64,000 nucleotides of DNA, taken from contig OX579635.1 of NCBI GenBank assembly GCA_951230915.1, positions 49,166,001 through 49,230,000 of the forward strand, in the 5' to 3' direction. Made by a program: the position numbers and the translations under genes. Below, one piece after another: positions 49,415-62,900 of the stretch (position 1 is the stretch's first letter; every line of letters begins with the position of its first letter). The notes beneath the pieces are model-generated. The model was not told where the DNA came from. It did not search any database and saw only the letters and a program-made list of their open reading frames with translations. This DNA comes from Antitrichia curtipendula. Lineage: Eukaryota; Streptophyta; Bryopsida; Hypnales; Leucodontaceae.

Positions 49415-49475
49415 CGGATTAGGATTTTTAGGATTTTAGGGTTTAGGGTTTTAAGGGTTTAGGATTTAGGATGTA
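49415..49475 (+). repeat. Degenerate telomere-like TTTAGGG words
   Basis: GGATTTTAGGGTTTAGGGTT and 'aagggtttaggatttagg' form about seven imperfect copies of the plant telomeric heptamer. It is an interstitial fragment, too short and too mutated to be a telomere; a chance T/G-rich run is possible. Confidence 0.4.
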
Positions 49476-50760
49476 GGGTGCAAGGCCCCCGTAGGTGGTG
49501 TCTAAGAAACTTTTTTTGGAACCCTTTCTTAAGATGCAAATGAATTTCACTAAAAGTAAAACCGTACCAAATCCTTATTTTTAGTAGAAAATATTATTGG
49601 AAGATTCTTTTTTAAGTCTAACCGTAAACCCCAAAACCAATTTTGGGGCATGAATGATTATGATTTTTCCTATTCAAAATTTGTGCAAAGGGTTCCATTG
49701 CAATCTAACTTGACTTCTTGTATTGTTTAGGGGTCTTGGAAATTTGCCTCAAATACTCTAGATTTTAATGAAAAAATCATTGACACTAGGAATTCTTTAT
49801 AAAAATTGGTAGTGTAGATTTTGAGATGTCATAAAATGATTGGGCTTATATATTTGATTAGGCCCTTCAACCTCATATTTTGGGGGTCTTGAATGTTTTA
49901 GATTTGACATGCAGAAGGAGAATGAAAGGTTTTCCTAGTTTTAACACACTGATGATCAAACATTACAATCTTTCAATTGATACAAATTATGATGTTGTTG
50001 TGTTTCCTTTTCCTGTGTGATATTTAACATGTGTAGTTTGAATTTGTATGGTTACAATACCCCAAAATTTGATTCAACTTATCAAAAGGTTGGCCTCTAG
50101 TTCAATATAGAGTAAATTCAAAGAGGCAAAAAACAGGCCTTCGGTATTTAGAGGTTAACGTTTCCAATGAAATTCTAGAGTATTGGAATCCAAAACAAAA
50201 ACAAATTCTCCAAAAAAAGAGGTAACTATTGAACCCCTCATTTTTTATTAAATGAAGGATTAATTTTCACCTGAATCCCCTCATTTGCAAAAAGAATTCA
50301 CAATAATTTCAGGTTCACAGGTGTTCATACTTGATATTTTATATTTGAATGACTGAAGTCTTAAGATCTGGGTTCCACGGTTATAAGGGCGATTGTCCGC
50401 GGTTTAAGGACGCAAAGTACACACTTGTACGGTTGAAGTTTAATATGTGAAGAGTCATGATTTTTGGGTTTAAGGTTTAGCATTCAGGAGGGCATTGTTT
50501 ATGACTAATAATGCTCAGGCTTAGGATTAATTCATTTCAGGGTCATGGTTATTGGTTTAAAATTTAGGTGTATACTTCATGGTTTAGGGTGGTCAATTCT
50601 AGAGTCTTTGATTTTAGATAGATGATTTTCGGATTACCGGTTCCAGAACTTTTTGTTCAAGTTTTCTAAATTCATGCTTAATGGATTTTGAGATTTGTCA
50701 CAAATGATTTAGAAATTATCACTAAGTAAACTTGTATTTGGACTACATCGTTCTTTTAGG

Positions 50761-51290
50761 TTACGTGGTCCATTTTGGGGAAAAGTTGCATGGATTGTTT
50801 CCGCTCATGAATCTTAACTTCATGAGCGGAGTATTTACAACTTCTACATTTTTTTTTTCATCCCAACGTGTACTATTTTGAATAGGACTTATGGAATGAG
50901 GTTTCTTTGAACTGCAGGACGGAAGTCCCATTTCTTAGTTACGTGGTCCATTTTGGGGAAAAGTTGCATGGATTGTTTCCGCTCATGAATCTTAACTTCA
51001 TGAGCGGAGTATTTACAACTTCTACATTTTTATTTTCATCCCAACGTGTAGTCTTTTGAATAGGACTTATGGAATGAGGTTTCTTTGAACCGCAGGACGG
51101 GAGTCCCATTTCTTAGTTACGTGGTCCATTTTGGTAAAAAGTTGCATGGATTGTTTCCGCTCATGAATCTGAACTTCATGAGCAGAGTATTTACAACTTC
51201 AATCTACATTTTTTTTTTTCATCCCAACGTGTATTATTTTGAATAGGACTTATGGAATGAGGTTTCTTTGAACCGCAAGACGCCGGGAGT
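50761..51290. repeat. Tandem 178-bp repeat, three copies plus a partial fourth
   Basis: Units start with TTACGTGGTCCATTTTGG at 50761, 50939 and 51117, and differ by only a few bases. Each contains a perfect 11-bp stem, CCGCTCATGAA ... TTCATGAGCGG, around a 7-base loop (the third copy has one change). A diverged partial unit starts near 51668 (TTACGTGATCCATTTTGG), after a 350-bp insertion. Confidence 0.9.
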
Positions 51291-51299
51291 AACATTATA

Positions 51300-51660
51300 T
51301 TCATTAGTTTGAGAGATTGAGGACCTCCCAAAATAATCATGTTGATCTCAACTTAAATCAACAACTCGCATTTAAAATGAGAGGTTTGATGTAAATTGAC
51401 ATAAAACCTTTCAATATTAGGTCAAATCTTGAAAGATTTTCTATCCGTTTAACTCGAATCGAGTTAAATTGATATAAAACCTTTCAATATTAGGTCAAAT
51501 CTGAAAGGTTTTCTATCAATTTAACTCAAATCGACTTAAATTGACAAGAAAACCTTTCAATTTTAGCTGAATTGATATAATACTTTTCGTTGAGTTTTTT
51601 TTAAATAACCTCTCATTTCAATGGAAAACTCCCATTTGAATGTGTTGTCGTTTTGAGTCC
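51300..51660. mobile_element. Inverted-repeat insertion splitting the 178-bp tandem array
   Basis: AAATGAGAGGTT (about 51377) and AACCTCTCATTT (about 51607) are perfect inverted copies. Inside lie two direct copies of 'aaacctttcaatattaggtcaaatct' and a near-palindrome TTTAACTCGAATCGAGTTAA. It sits between full unit 3 and the partial unit 4 of the tandem repeat, so it probably inserted there or accompanied a rearrangement. Exact ends are not resolved. Confidence 0.5.
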
Positions 51661-52729
51661 CATTTTTTAGTTACGTGATCCATTTTGGGAAAAGGTGCAT
51701 GGATTATTTCTGCTCATGAATCTTAACTTCATGAGCGGAGTATTACAACTTCTACCTTTTACTTAAAAACTTAAGTTATTATCTATACAATTTGAAGACA
51801 GTGTTTTTGTCTAATTTGAGTCAGATTTTTAGAAGTTCAATATTGCCTTCCAATTTGGTGTTTCAGTGAAAATCCTCCGCTGTCCCTCTGCTAATCCAAT
51901 TTGAATGCAAGCACTTTACTTTGCTAAAGCCTCAGAATTGGAAGCCACCGGAAATTTATCATTGATTTAGGATGCAACTGAAGTTAGGCCACAATATACC
52001 CAGAAAATGCAGGACCTAAATCCGATAGCGAGAAAAATGAATTTGATCATGAAATTGGGGTCTTCACGCTTTGCTATTCATATTTCTAATTAATAGCAAT
52101 AAATATATTGAGGGAGGTGACTGTCTCAAATTTTTTTGTCTTCCAATATAATGAAAGCATCTTGCAATTTCAGTTATCTAATAATTTACACTCCGTTCTC
52201 ATAGTCGCTCGCGGAGTTATAGTATTAAAACATGGTCAACTTGCGGTGCTTAAAAACAAAAATTTCAATTTTGGGGCATAAAAAATGTTTGTTTGAAAGG
52301 TTCTATGATGGGAATAAGGACTTTGGACTTCATGTTTTCCTAGATCTAACATCGCTAAACCCTCTTATACTCTTATATTTTTAGTATCACCCTATGATTG
52401 AAGGTTTTATATATGATTTGAATCATTACATGAATTTTATTAGAATCGATTTCTATAAGAAAACACTTTATTTTTTCATTTGAGAGTTTGTTTAATTTTT
52501 GGGGCATTTAGACTTTCATATTTGAAGCCTATAACTTACTAATAGAGGAGTTCAAGACATACAAGTAACTATGACTATGAGTATAAATGGAAAAGAGAGT
52601 AACTTAATTCTCATTTATGGTAAGTTCATGGTAACTTCATTTTCACTTATGGTATCCCATTTTCAATGATGATAACTTCATTTTCACTTATGGTAAGTTA
52701 ATATTCACTTATGACTTCGTTTAGGGTCA

Positions 52730-53350
52730 TGAGTGACCCGAAACCGTAGATTTCTCAGTAATGATGAGGAGGGCTGACAGTGATTTCCTCCGCCGTCTCT
52801 CCCCTGACAGCGCCACGTCGACAGGGGGAGCTGGGTTTCCCTTCCCCAGTGCACACGATATCGAGTGCTCTCTCCCTTCACCCGATGTTGTGTGCAGCTG
52901 GAGAGTTCCCTTTCGTATTCCCTGCAGAGCTTGTGTTCCGCTGCGGAGTGTGCGCGAACTTGACCGGTTCATGAGTGTTTGACGCCGCGATTTCGATTGT
53001 GCTTGACGGGACGAGTTTGATTGTGCTTGACGCCGCGAGTTTGATTGTGTTTGACGCCGCGAGTGTCCAGGAGTTGTGGGCGGAGCGTTGAAGGCGGTTG
53101 CGCGTGGGGCGTCGTCATTTACGGAGGGAGGGAGGCGATCGAATTCCGTTTCCAGTCTGTGGGTGGGAGCTGTCGCTGGTGGAGACGAGCGCGTGAGATT
53201 CCTCGTTTTGGCGACCCAGCATTTGCTGGTGGAGACGGGCGCGCAAGGTGGTGGAAGTTGGCGGCCAAGCATTTGCCGAAGGAGACGTTTCGTGAGCTGC
53301 GCACCGGATTTGTTGTGGCGAATGTGTGCGCGAACTTGACTCCAGAGGTG
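52730..53350 (+). promoter_or_regulatory. GC-rich CpG-dense island, probable 5' exon of the ParB-like gene
   Basis: Composition switches sharply from AT-rich to GC-rich. The island has many CpGs and a short tandem repeat at 52977-53062 (TTTGACGCCGCGAGTTTGAT-like units of about 27 bp). It ends with a good donor, CCAGAG|GTGAGT, near 53347. The overlapping ORFs on both strands are mutually inconsistent and lack a domain. The best reading is promoter plus non-coding first exon of the gene whose ATG is at 53913. Confidence 0.45.
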
Positions 53351-53912
53351 AGTTTCCTACACATTCTTCCGCCGACGTTCATTGTTTGAGTTTTTTATTT
53401 CCATTTGCACAGACTGGCTTCATTTCTAGAGGGAGAGAACTACCAATTCAAGTGCGCGGTGTTAGATAGTCTTCATAATTATACTCAAGCTCCTAATTAT
53501 CCTTTCCACTTTCCAGCTCGCATCCCTTCTCGATTGAAATCCCCCATTTACATTATTATTTTGAATGTTCTCAGTTCTCGAATGATGCATGTAGTAAGAC
53601 AGTCATGGCATTGCTTGTTTTGAAATCGATACTAGGCATATTCTGCATTAATTTCCTAATATCGTGACTTTTCGGTTTCAATTGGCCTGAATGTGTCGTC
53701 GTTGAAGGTTGCAATTTCTAGTTTTGTGCTGAATGTGATTAGGCTTGAATTATGGCAGTAAGATAGTCCAATGCATCTGGAAAATATTGTTTTGCTGTCG
53801 AAACTAGTCTTCACATTCTGTTGTACTGATTGGATCGTATGACTTTTTTTTGGCATCCGTCGATTTTTGTACAGTTATATTGCATTCCGGACTCGGGCAA
53901 GCTGTCGGTACG

Positions 53913-56900
53913 ATGGCAGGGACTTCAGCTCTGCGTATAGGAGGTCAAGTAGATTGGAACGCCCCGTAAGTTTCTAAATGCAACCCTCATTTCCTTTTTG
54001 TGCATGCAATGCGAAGCTTTAGAACAGTGCAATTAAAACTAGGGTGAAGGTTGTTGTTGTTGTCCTGTGATTTAGGGTACTCTGCACTCTCTTTACTCTT
54101 TGTTACAAACCCTGTCGAGAGTTACGGTAGTGCAAATCAATAGAACAATACACGGTAATAAGTATCCCACCTTATTACCGTGCTTTGAACCCCTAAACCC
54201 GTGCATCGTGGGATCCCACGATGCGCCATTTCTTAGTCAGTTGGCACTAAAAATCATCGTGAGATATCACGATAGGTTACAATTTCAAGATATTAGAGGA
54301 CTGTCCATCGTGGGATCCCACAATCAAGGCTCATGGAAGAGCCTAATTATGTCCCGAGGACCGTTCTCTCTGGAGTAGAACACGCCACATCGTGGGATCC
54401 CCCGATGAAATGTCGTAGAGACTCCAAGGAAATGCAAACCAAACCTCAAGTGCAAATGAGGAAGGAACGAAATCCGACATCGTGGGACATCACGATGCAT
54501 CATTGTGTGCCGCCTCATCAAACACAAACGAACAGGTGAATAGGCCTCAAAGATTACTCATCGGGGGATCTCACGATCGATGTAGACAATACCCTGTGAA
54601 AATCATTAATAGAAGGCGGCCGTGAAATATCCCGAAAGCATGACCGACATACTTCAGAGGTCATCGTGATTTCCTACGATGTCTATGCCATCGTGATATC
54701 CTACGATCTAGAAGCTCTCGTGATAGCCTTACACTCCACCGTCCAGTTAGTTAGGCGATATCCCGTTCTATATTGTCCCAAAACAAGGAGTAGGCGTCAT
54801 AACGACTGCTAATTAGAATGAATCACAGATGTCTTACGTCTCAAGGAAATGTCATAAAATCAACAATCGTGATATCCCATGATTGTGCTTGTAATACAAG
54901 CATATAGAGAGAATTAGCATTGTAAGACTATTGATTTTCCATCTCCCTCACTAACATCACTGTCTACAATGCTGCAGAGAACATCAATTCGATGACGGTC
55001 CGGAAGATTGTTCACCGAGGAAGCTTAGTTACTTTGTCGACTCCTGGATCCGCGACTTCAAGTACAAGGGTCCACATAAACCTGGAGCTATATTCCGATG
55101 CGACCAAAGCGTTACGGAATGGGGCCTGGTCTGGAAGGTTGACAATGACGGATTAGCTTTGATTCTTCCCTCTATCCTGAACAACGGCAAGGGACATGGA
55201 ACAGGCGGTCTCAAGGTCGTGGAAGTGCAAGGACTTGACAACAAAACAACGCTTCTTGTCATAGAAGAGAAGGTACCCCTATCCATTGAGTCCATTACCT
55301 ACGGCTTCATCCTCGACTACGAGACGATGAGCATGGGACTTTGTGAGACTATGATAGCCAAGGCGTATTTGATGTGCAAGGACCCCGCGAAGCCTTCTTG
55401 GAAGCCTCAAGAAATGAAGAACCAATGGGATATCATTCAGGAAGATTTGGCTGAATCGAGTGCTGCCCCCAAGGCAGTCGAAGAGGATGCTCCCAAACCG
55501 TCACCGGCCAAGAAGACCAAGAAGAGGAAGTCAGTGGTTGGAGCTCCAGGCGATGACGATGATGTCGGACAGGGTTCAGCCGGAAAGAGGAAGAAAGCTG
55601 AGACCCCGCTTTTGCTGCACAAGGCTGTCGCTCTAGGGGAAGCAGAGATCAAGAAGATGCGACCGGAGCAAATGATGGCGATGAAGACATTGTACGAGAA
55701 ATCCTTCAGTGGCTTCTACAAATGGGAAAGAAAAGCCCTTCGTGACAAAAATGGAGAGCTGATCCGCGTGAACATGAAGTGCCTGCACGAGGCATCAAAA
55801 GCACTGCTTGTATACAAGGCCATCGATCCTGAACGGCTGGACAGAGTCACGAGGAAGGCACGTATCACGCCAGAGTATGACTCAGAGAGCAGAGTGATTA
55901 TAGTCCTCCCACTTAAAATTGGCCCATACGGCCTAAATGGCGTGGTGACGCACTACAAGAAGACACCACCGAAACCAGAAATCTTTGAAGACCCGAAGAC
56001 GCAATACTTCATTATTGGGGGACAGCACACTGTCAAGGCCTTCAAGAACCTGATTGATGCTAATGAAATTCACGAGGCCGACAAAAAGCTCGCGTCTACG
56101 TTCTACATCATTCCAGTCTGGACACCCAAGGTCAACCACGGAGACCTATTGCACTTCTCGCGGGCACTAAACCAGAATCTCGCTGGTGAACAGAAGGAGA
56201 TGAATTTCACCAAGCAGCTCTTGTACGCAAGAACGAAATGGCGCAGTATGGGAAGTCCGCAGCCCGCCATAATGGGGAGAACTCACACGCAAGAGTATAA
56301 TGTAAGATTCCAATTCATATTTATGTTGACTCTGCATCTCAATGGAACACTTAGCAGTCATCGTGGGATCCCATGATCGACTTGTACTTACAGACATAAG
56401 CAGATGACATTGTAATGAAATCACTGTGGGTTCCACCATTGCTTCGGCAAAGCATTCTCAAATCCTCGGTGGATAGAAATAAGGTCTATGTGATATGGTT
56501 TCTGGCTTCATTTCTAGGAATTGTATTGTGGATTCCTGTTCTTGACTTTTCGGATCAACTATCGGAATATCAATCGTGTGATCCCACGATGTCCATGTTT
56601 GTGTTCTACTTCCATTTCCTTCACAATGCCGTCATTGTAATATCCTCTGATGGTTTTCTAGTCTATCCCACACAACTGACGCTATGCCGATTTGTTTTAC
56701 TGTAACTATCGATGATTGTGGGATCTCACGACTTCGTATCCCATTCATGGTGTAAACCTGATCATTGGGTACTCACTTTGACTCTGTTGTGCAGGCATTT
56801 CATCCGTGCTTGGTGACAATCTTTGTGGGTGTGAAGACTGTTGATAACTCGGAACTGCGAATACCCCTGCTCTTCCTGGAGGACAACGCCGACGTAAAGA

Positions 56901-59900
56901 GGTGGATCGACATTGAGGAGAAATTCATGAAAGGATATCTTCCCGATGGAACGGGCCTGGTCGATGTATGCGGGAAGCAAGAGCGAAAACCCCTAACGCA
57001 GAATGACTTCAAGACGCTCTATGGACTTCAATCGGAGGACATAAACTACCTTGCGGATCAAGTGGAAGCCAACGTCCTCTGTGTAAAGAGTTCGAGGATG
57101 ACAGGTCAGAAGAGTGGCCGGCAGAATTTCAAAATCATCCCTCTCAATACCGCTGGTGCAAGATTGAGGCTGGTGAGGGCCATGAAGAACGAGCTCTTGG
57201 CACACTACAAGAATCAACTGTTGCCTATGAGGAAGATGGAGTATGTACCATATCCGGAATCCACTTGGGAGAACTTCGCAACCGAGAAGGACATCGGAAG
57301 CGACGAATTAGATTTGTGGGTGAACAAGGCCATGGAAGTCCCTGCTGGGAAGAAGTGGCTGGAAGGTAGGACAAAGGGATTGAACAAGACGTTCGACCCA
57401 AAGGACCTCCCGGAATTCGTCATTAATACGTGGGGGTCGTTCTTCAAGTCCGCTGTGAAGGATGAAGTGACACAAGCGCATGTACAGGATTTCTCGAAGC
57501 ACTATCTGTGCAAAATGATGGACGAGAGAACCTGGGATATCAGCAAAACTTTGTCGGCCCCAGACGTCAAGGCATGGCAGGGAAAGAAGAAGCGTCACCT
57601 TTACATCTGGTTCATGTTTGAGGAGGCATCCTATGGATCCCGTACGAAGATGTTGGAGTTTGGAAAACTAAACAGACTCTTCAATGCTCTGGAGTTCTAC
57701 GACCCTAAGGACAAGACTGTCTCACCGCAGGTTGGCGCCGTCCTCATCACAGATGCCGAGGGATTCCACACTATTGCGAGCTATCTCGAGAAAAGAGATG
57801 AGGAGATGAGAGCAAGGTTGTGGGACTGGCACGTTGTGACTTACATGGCTGGGCCGGACGACTTCTTCCCTATGTCACCGGCCGGGGAGGGGTTCAACGT
57901 CTTTCTCGTCTTCATCTTCGAGCACATCCCTCACGGAACCAAGCATGATTCCTTCAAAGCCTACTTCCCTGGACTAACTGATCTGAAGCAGACTTACAGA
58001 TTGCAAGACATGAAGGATGTCCACCCGTATTGGCGACGACCGCATGTGCCGTACCTAAAGATCAAGACGGCGGAGGAGATATTTAAAGGACTCGCATACA
58101 CCGACCTTGTCCTTGTGAATGTCAACGGTGGTCCCGAGTTCACCTACCTGGGACTGGTAAGGTCTTGGGCTCCACAATCTGTCGCAATCAGAATTTTTGG
58201 TTTTCAGTTGTTTATCTAGAAAAGGGAACGGAAACTATCAATTAGTATCTACGTTTTGTTTAGAAACAGCAGAGGACGGAAAATTAGGAAAGACATTGAA
58301 ATAGTGGAATAGTTGGAACAAATCCGATCTTAGCGGTGACACCTAGGAACCGGATTGGAATCGGATCCTTGTCCGGAAGTAGTAGTGGACCGGATTGGGG
58401 GTGGAGAACCGGATTAGGGTTAGACCGGAATGGTAAGACCGGACCGATAAACGTCATCATGACGATTTTTAGGTCAGGAGAGACTATAAAAGCCTAGGAC
58501 CTCCTCAGTTACTCTCCATTTCCAAACGCTGTTTGGTGAGAGTGTTCTTGGGCGCTCCTCGTTTTCAAGTGTTGTGAGCGTGCGCGTGTTTGTGTGAGCG
58601 GTAGAGGTGTGCTGCAGGGTAGGTTTCCGGTTGCGTACCGATCGCTGTGCAGGTTTCTGGTTGAGATCGGAGAGAGAAAGTGAGAACGGGACGTGCAGCT
58701 AGGACTGTGTGAGGTAGAATCGGAAAGGATTGTCTTAGATCTAGTCTGTGTCCATGCCGCAGCTTAGGCGGAATAGACCAGGGCCATCCACGTCGTCGGC
58801 TCCGGTTAAACTCCGGAAGGTAGTTCCGGTTCTCCCCTCAACAGAGGAGGAGATAGAGATGCTCCGGTTGGATCTCAACCAGATGGGGTGCCAGGGTTTG
58901 CTCGACAAACCCTGGGGTTTTAAGGACGAGCGGATGGTGAAGGAGATCCAGGGGAAGTGGACGAATCAGTTCGACAACACCATCCGCTGTATTCCGGCGC
59001 AATGGACGGAAGAGATCTGGAGAGAAGTCTACAAATTCCGGACAGGAGGACACGGAATGGCGAACCGGAAGGACGAGTACATCCGGGGCAAGTTCCGAGG
59101 AGCGGTCAACCCCAAGGACGGATACGCGGTGGAAGACTGCATCGACGACCGGCATCGGAAGCTGTTGCAGTTTCTCATTCCGATCCTACATCCGGAGAAG
59201 CCGACAAGGGTGACGATCACCCTCGGCAACACGATCTTCGGGGCTCTGAGCGGAGACCGGAAGGCGGACTGGGCCCGGATCATGTTTGATCTGGTGGCCC
59301 AGTTGGCGACGAGGGTCGGAAGGAGTAGGCCGACACCCGTGTATCCCTACCTCTTCCACCTCTATGAGCAACACCAGCTCCTTTTAGACTCGGAAGAGAA
59401 GGAGTGGAAGGCCCAGGAAAATCTCCTGAAATACGGAGAATCGGAAACGGACGAGGAAGAAGAAGAAACCGGATCCGAGACCGAAGAAGAAGAAGAAGAA
59501 GAGGCGGAGAGGCAGACCAAGCGGCACAAGACGACGTCTCCGACCGGAAGAGGATCTCCACTCGGCGACAAGACCGGAAAGGAGAAGACACCGGAAGGGG
59601 AGAAGGCAGATTGTTCGAAGAAGGGACCTGTCGACCCGTTCGAGAAGTTGGTGAAGACCCTCTGCGACATCCGCGCGGATTGGGAGGCGAAGAGAATCGC
59701 CCTAATCCAGATTGGAGAGTTGGTGCAGGCAGCACCGGATAGCAAGTTGCTGGGGAAGGTAGCAGAGTGCATCACCAATCCGATCGAGATCTGGAAGCAG
59801 GAAGCGGAGATCCGTCGACTTCAAGAGGAGGTCGACATGTTGAAGGCGGAAGTGGCCACCTTCAAGGAAGATATGGCCGCCACCCGGATAATGGCGGACG

Positions 59901-62900
59901 AGACGCAGAAGGTGGCGGAATCGGTAAAGGCGACTTTCGGTGAGACCGGAAGCGTGGCAGTCAGGGCTAGGCTCTTCGACGAGAAGGTCTTGGAGGAGAA
60001 GAAACTATCCGGTACCCGGATAGTTCGGATCCTGACTGACTTCTCCGAGCAGGTGGAGAAGAATTTGGTCTTAGCATGAGGAGCGGCGGACCGGATGGAG
60101 GAGTGTACACAGAAGCTGATTGGATCGATTAGGGTTCACCTATCGGACATCTCCATGCCGGAATCGTTTCCGGAAGTGCTAGACCCAAAGGAAGGAAGGG
60201 ACCAGACTCCGCAGTCAAAGCCGAGTCAGCCTTCCCAGACCGTGCCGATCAACATCAATGACTCTCCCGGTTCTGACATGCCAAATCCGATGGCTGGAGA
60301 GCGGAACAGGAACTTGGAAGAAGTCTTCGAACAATTGGAGGCGGAACCCAAGAGTCCTTCGTTGGGGCGCGGCATAGCGATGTAGAGTAAGTTAGGAAAG
60401 ATAGGATAGGAACGGATCCGGATTAGTAATCCGATCCGGTAGTGTTAGGAGGACCGGAAGTTAGGATCCGGATTTAGGTTGACTTTTAACGGCTCTTTTT
60501 GCCTTTTGTTATTTTTGGAAGTTCTCAAACTGTATATAATTCAGTCCTTGTGCTGAGGACTGGGAGTCTTTCCCTCTGCATCTTTCTTTGTGTTTTCTCC
60601 TTGTGCTTCTTTGTTGTACGTTCTCCCATGTCTTGGCAGGATTGTGCGTGAGGGAGTTTGGAAGGCGTGAGCGGATGCGATGGGATTTCTCCCCTTGGTG
60701 TTTTCTTGGTTCTAAGTGCATGTGAGCGGATAGGATAGAGTTGGGAGTGAACTTCAGTGCCTCAGCGCGTCTAGAGTTTGAGATTCCGGGTGAAAAAGCC
60801 GTTGTTAGGCTAGGCGGATAGGAAGGGAGTCCTTAGTCGCGCTAGAACTCCTAGGTGAGAAATCCGGTTGAGTGTCCGATCTCCTGTGAGGTCTCACCAT
60901 CTTAGCAGTAAACGGAAGAATTCTAGTTGACGTTGGAATGGACGGATGCACTTGTAACCGCCTTAGCTTCGCACGGAATAGGATGACATCAGGGTCGTTG
61001 TAGTATTGAGAGGATCGTACGGGGGGTCTTTGTGTGACCAGTGGATCGGATTGCGATCTGGATTGCTGTGAAGGACCAAACCGGATCCGTACTAGTCTAG
61101 GAAGGAAGAAATTAGGAAAGTGGGTCTTCAGCCACTATAAGTCACGGAAGGTGTGGTGGGCCTACCACTCTCAAAAGCAAGCGGCGAACCCTCTGATGGC
61201 TAAACAGAGGTAAAACCAAACCGGATAGGAGAGGAAATGGTTGTGAGTTGTCTAGAGCGGATTGGTCTAGACGGATACCCGGACCGGAAGAGATAGGGTC
61301 CTAAGGTTGTGTTGGATTCGACAACCGGAAGACTAGTTGGAATCGGAAGAGAGCAAGAATCCGGTCCTTTGTTTTCTGGGTGTTTGTGGTTCCGGTCATA
61401 GAGTGAGGACCGGAAAAGATGACTGTTGTCACTGACTTGGCTTAGTTCGTTAATAAGGCTAGATACTTCACAAAATCTCGTGGGTTCGATCTTTAGAGTC
61501 ACTTTGTTATGCTTTAGAGTGGTTTTGGGGAGTATAACATGGGAATTGCTTATCCTGTGCTGCGACACAATCTTCCTTTCATTTCGAGCAACGCAATGTT
61601 TTGGTCCTGCCAGTTCCAGACACACTAACAACTGATTGGTGCATTTCAGAATTTAGGAGGTGTTCAAGTGCTGGAGGTAGTGCATTCCGCTGAAGCTGTG
61701 ACGGCAAGTGAGGTCTTCGCCAAACAGATTTGGGACGACAAGGAAGCACCCGCGGCAGCTCCTCCAATTCCAGAAGGCACCGGCGAGGCCGAGGATCAAC
61801 CGGACATGGAGGCTGATAATGACGAAATCAACCCATCCGATCCTCTAGATTGCCATGACGAGCATGAGGACAATATAGTGAATGAGGTCATCGATGAATC
61901 CCATGAACATACAGGAACAAGGTCGGTTGATCACAACGAGGTTAATGTGCGTTAATTGCTGAACCATCATGAGATCCCCTGATCTTGGGAAGCTCACATT
62001 AGTGATTTCTAGTGTTTGATTGGGATTCTAAATGTCCAAGTGATTTGTTTTTGGATTCGACGCAGGATGAAGATGCGCCTTCAAGAACTCCCGCAGGACG
62101 GTCGGAGGACGTAAACGTCACTGACCCCAACGTTCAGTCGCCTCCAACGGGTCCAAGCAATATGGTGGAGCAACATGAGCATCATTCTGAACCGCCAGCA
62201 CCAAGTCGGCTGGGAGATGTAGCCAAGCAGCCACAGAAAGCTCCTCAGCCGGAAGGAGCTGGACGACAAGTGCATTTCCTGTCCGACAGTTCAACAGGCG
62301 ATGAGGTTACAAGGTCTCCGCTTGAGAACCCGAGGACATCCAGAAGGAAGACTGGAAGTAATCTGGCCAAGTATCTTGGCTGTGGAAGAAATACTACTGG
62401 GAAGAAGGCTGCGAAGCGACGACGGCAAGGTAGTGCAGCCGCAGTGCAAACGCGGAAGGTGGTCAGTCCCAAAGCGAATCCGAACAGGGACGTCGCCAAG
62501 GCGGAACAAGATCCGCAGATGTCAACTAGGATTGTGAATCCCGAAGCATCACACGCGGCAGGCATACTTCTGACATGTGCTTGCCGGCCGTCAACTCTGG
62601 AGACTGTGGATTTAGGCGTTCTCGACGAGGATGTGCCGCAGACAGCTAGTGGCGATGGAGTTATCAGGAATGTGCCCGATGGAACAGAACCTGCCCGAGG
62701 GATGAATCAGACGGAGGTTAGAAGAATTTCAGGTCCATCAAGGGATCCCACGATGAACACAAGGACTGTGTTGGACATAGTGAAGGGTCTAGAAAACTCA
62801 GATGAAAGCACCGGCCACCAATCAACTGAAGGGTGCCGAGATCTTATTCTTGGTGGAGACCTCCCGGGGATTGACGCCAGCAGACTTGAGTTGGAGGTTC

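Larger units (their letters stand above)
48611..52700. other. AT-rich spacer between the divergent genes, with nested repeats
   Basis: No coding sequence and no 18-bp palindromes are present. It contains degenerate telomere-like words at 49415-49475, a triplicated 178-bp unit at 50761-51290, and an inverted-repeat element at 51300-51660. It reads as later insertions into the space between the two divergent genes. Confidence 0.5.
58157..61649 (+). mobile_element. Foreign CCGGA-rich element occupying intron 3 of the ParB-like gene
   Basis: From about 58.3 to 61.4 kb the sequence has a distinct texture: dozens of CCGGA/TCCGG words ('accggattggaatcggatcc', 'aaccggattaggg'), none of the 18-bp palindromes, and codon use rich in CGG/CCG. 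It carries its own TATA box and an ORF in the same orientation. The host gene splices around it in phase 0 (CTG|GTAAGG to 'gcatttcag'|AAT). No long terminal repeats or terminal inverted repeats could be seen, so the exact insertion points and class are open. It is probably a decayed retroelement fragment captured inside an intron. Confidence 0.6.

Noticed and set aside
52727..53389. Overlapping ORFs of 60-180 codons on both strands of the GC-rich island
   Set aside because: GC-rich DNA is poor in stops; no domain, no consistent frame, and tandem repeats are present. A non-coding 5' exon is more likely.
58754..60385. Programmed stop readthrough joining gag and pol
   Set aside because: The downstream frame is only about 97 codons with no polymerase motifs, so a simple nonsense mutation is more likely.
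58220..61640. Long terminal repeats flanking the nested element
   Set aside because: Upstream and downstream CCGGA-rich regions share short words but no extended identical segment.
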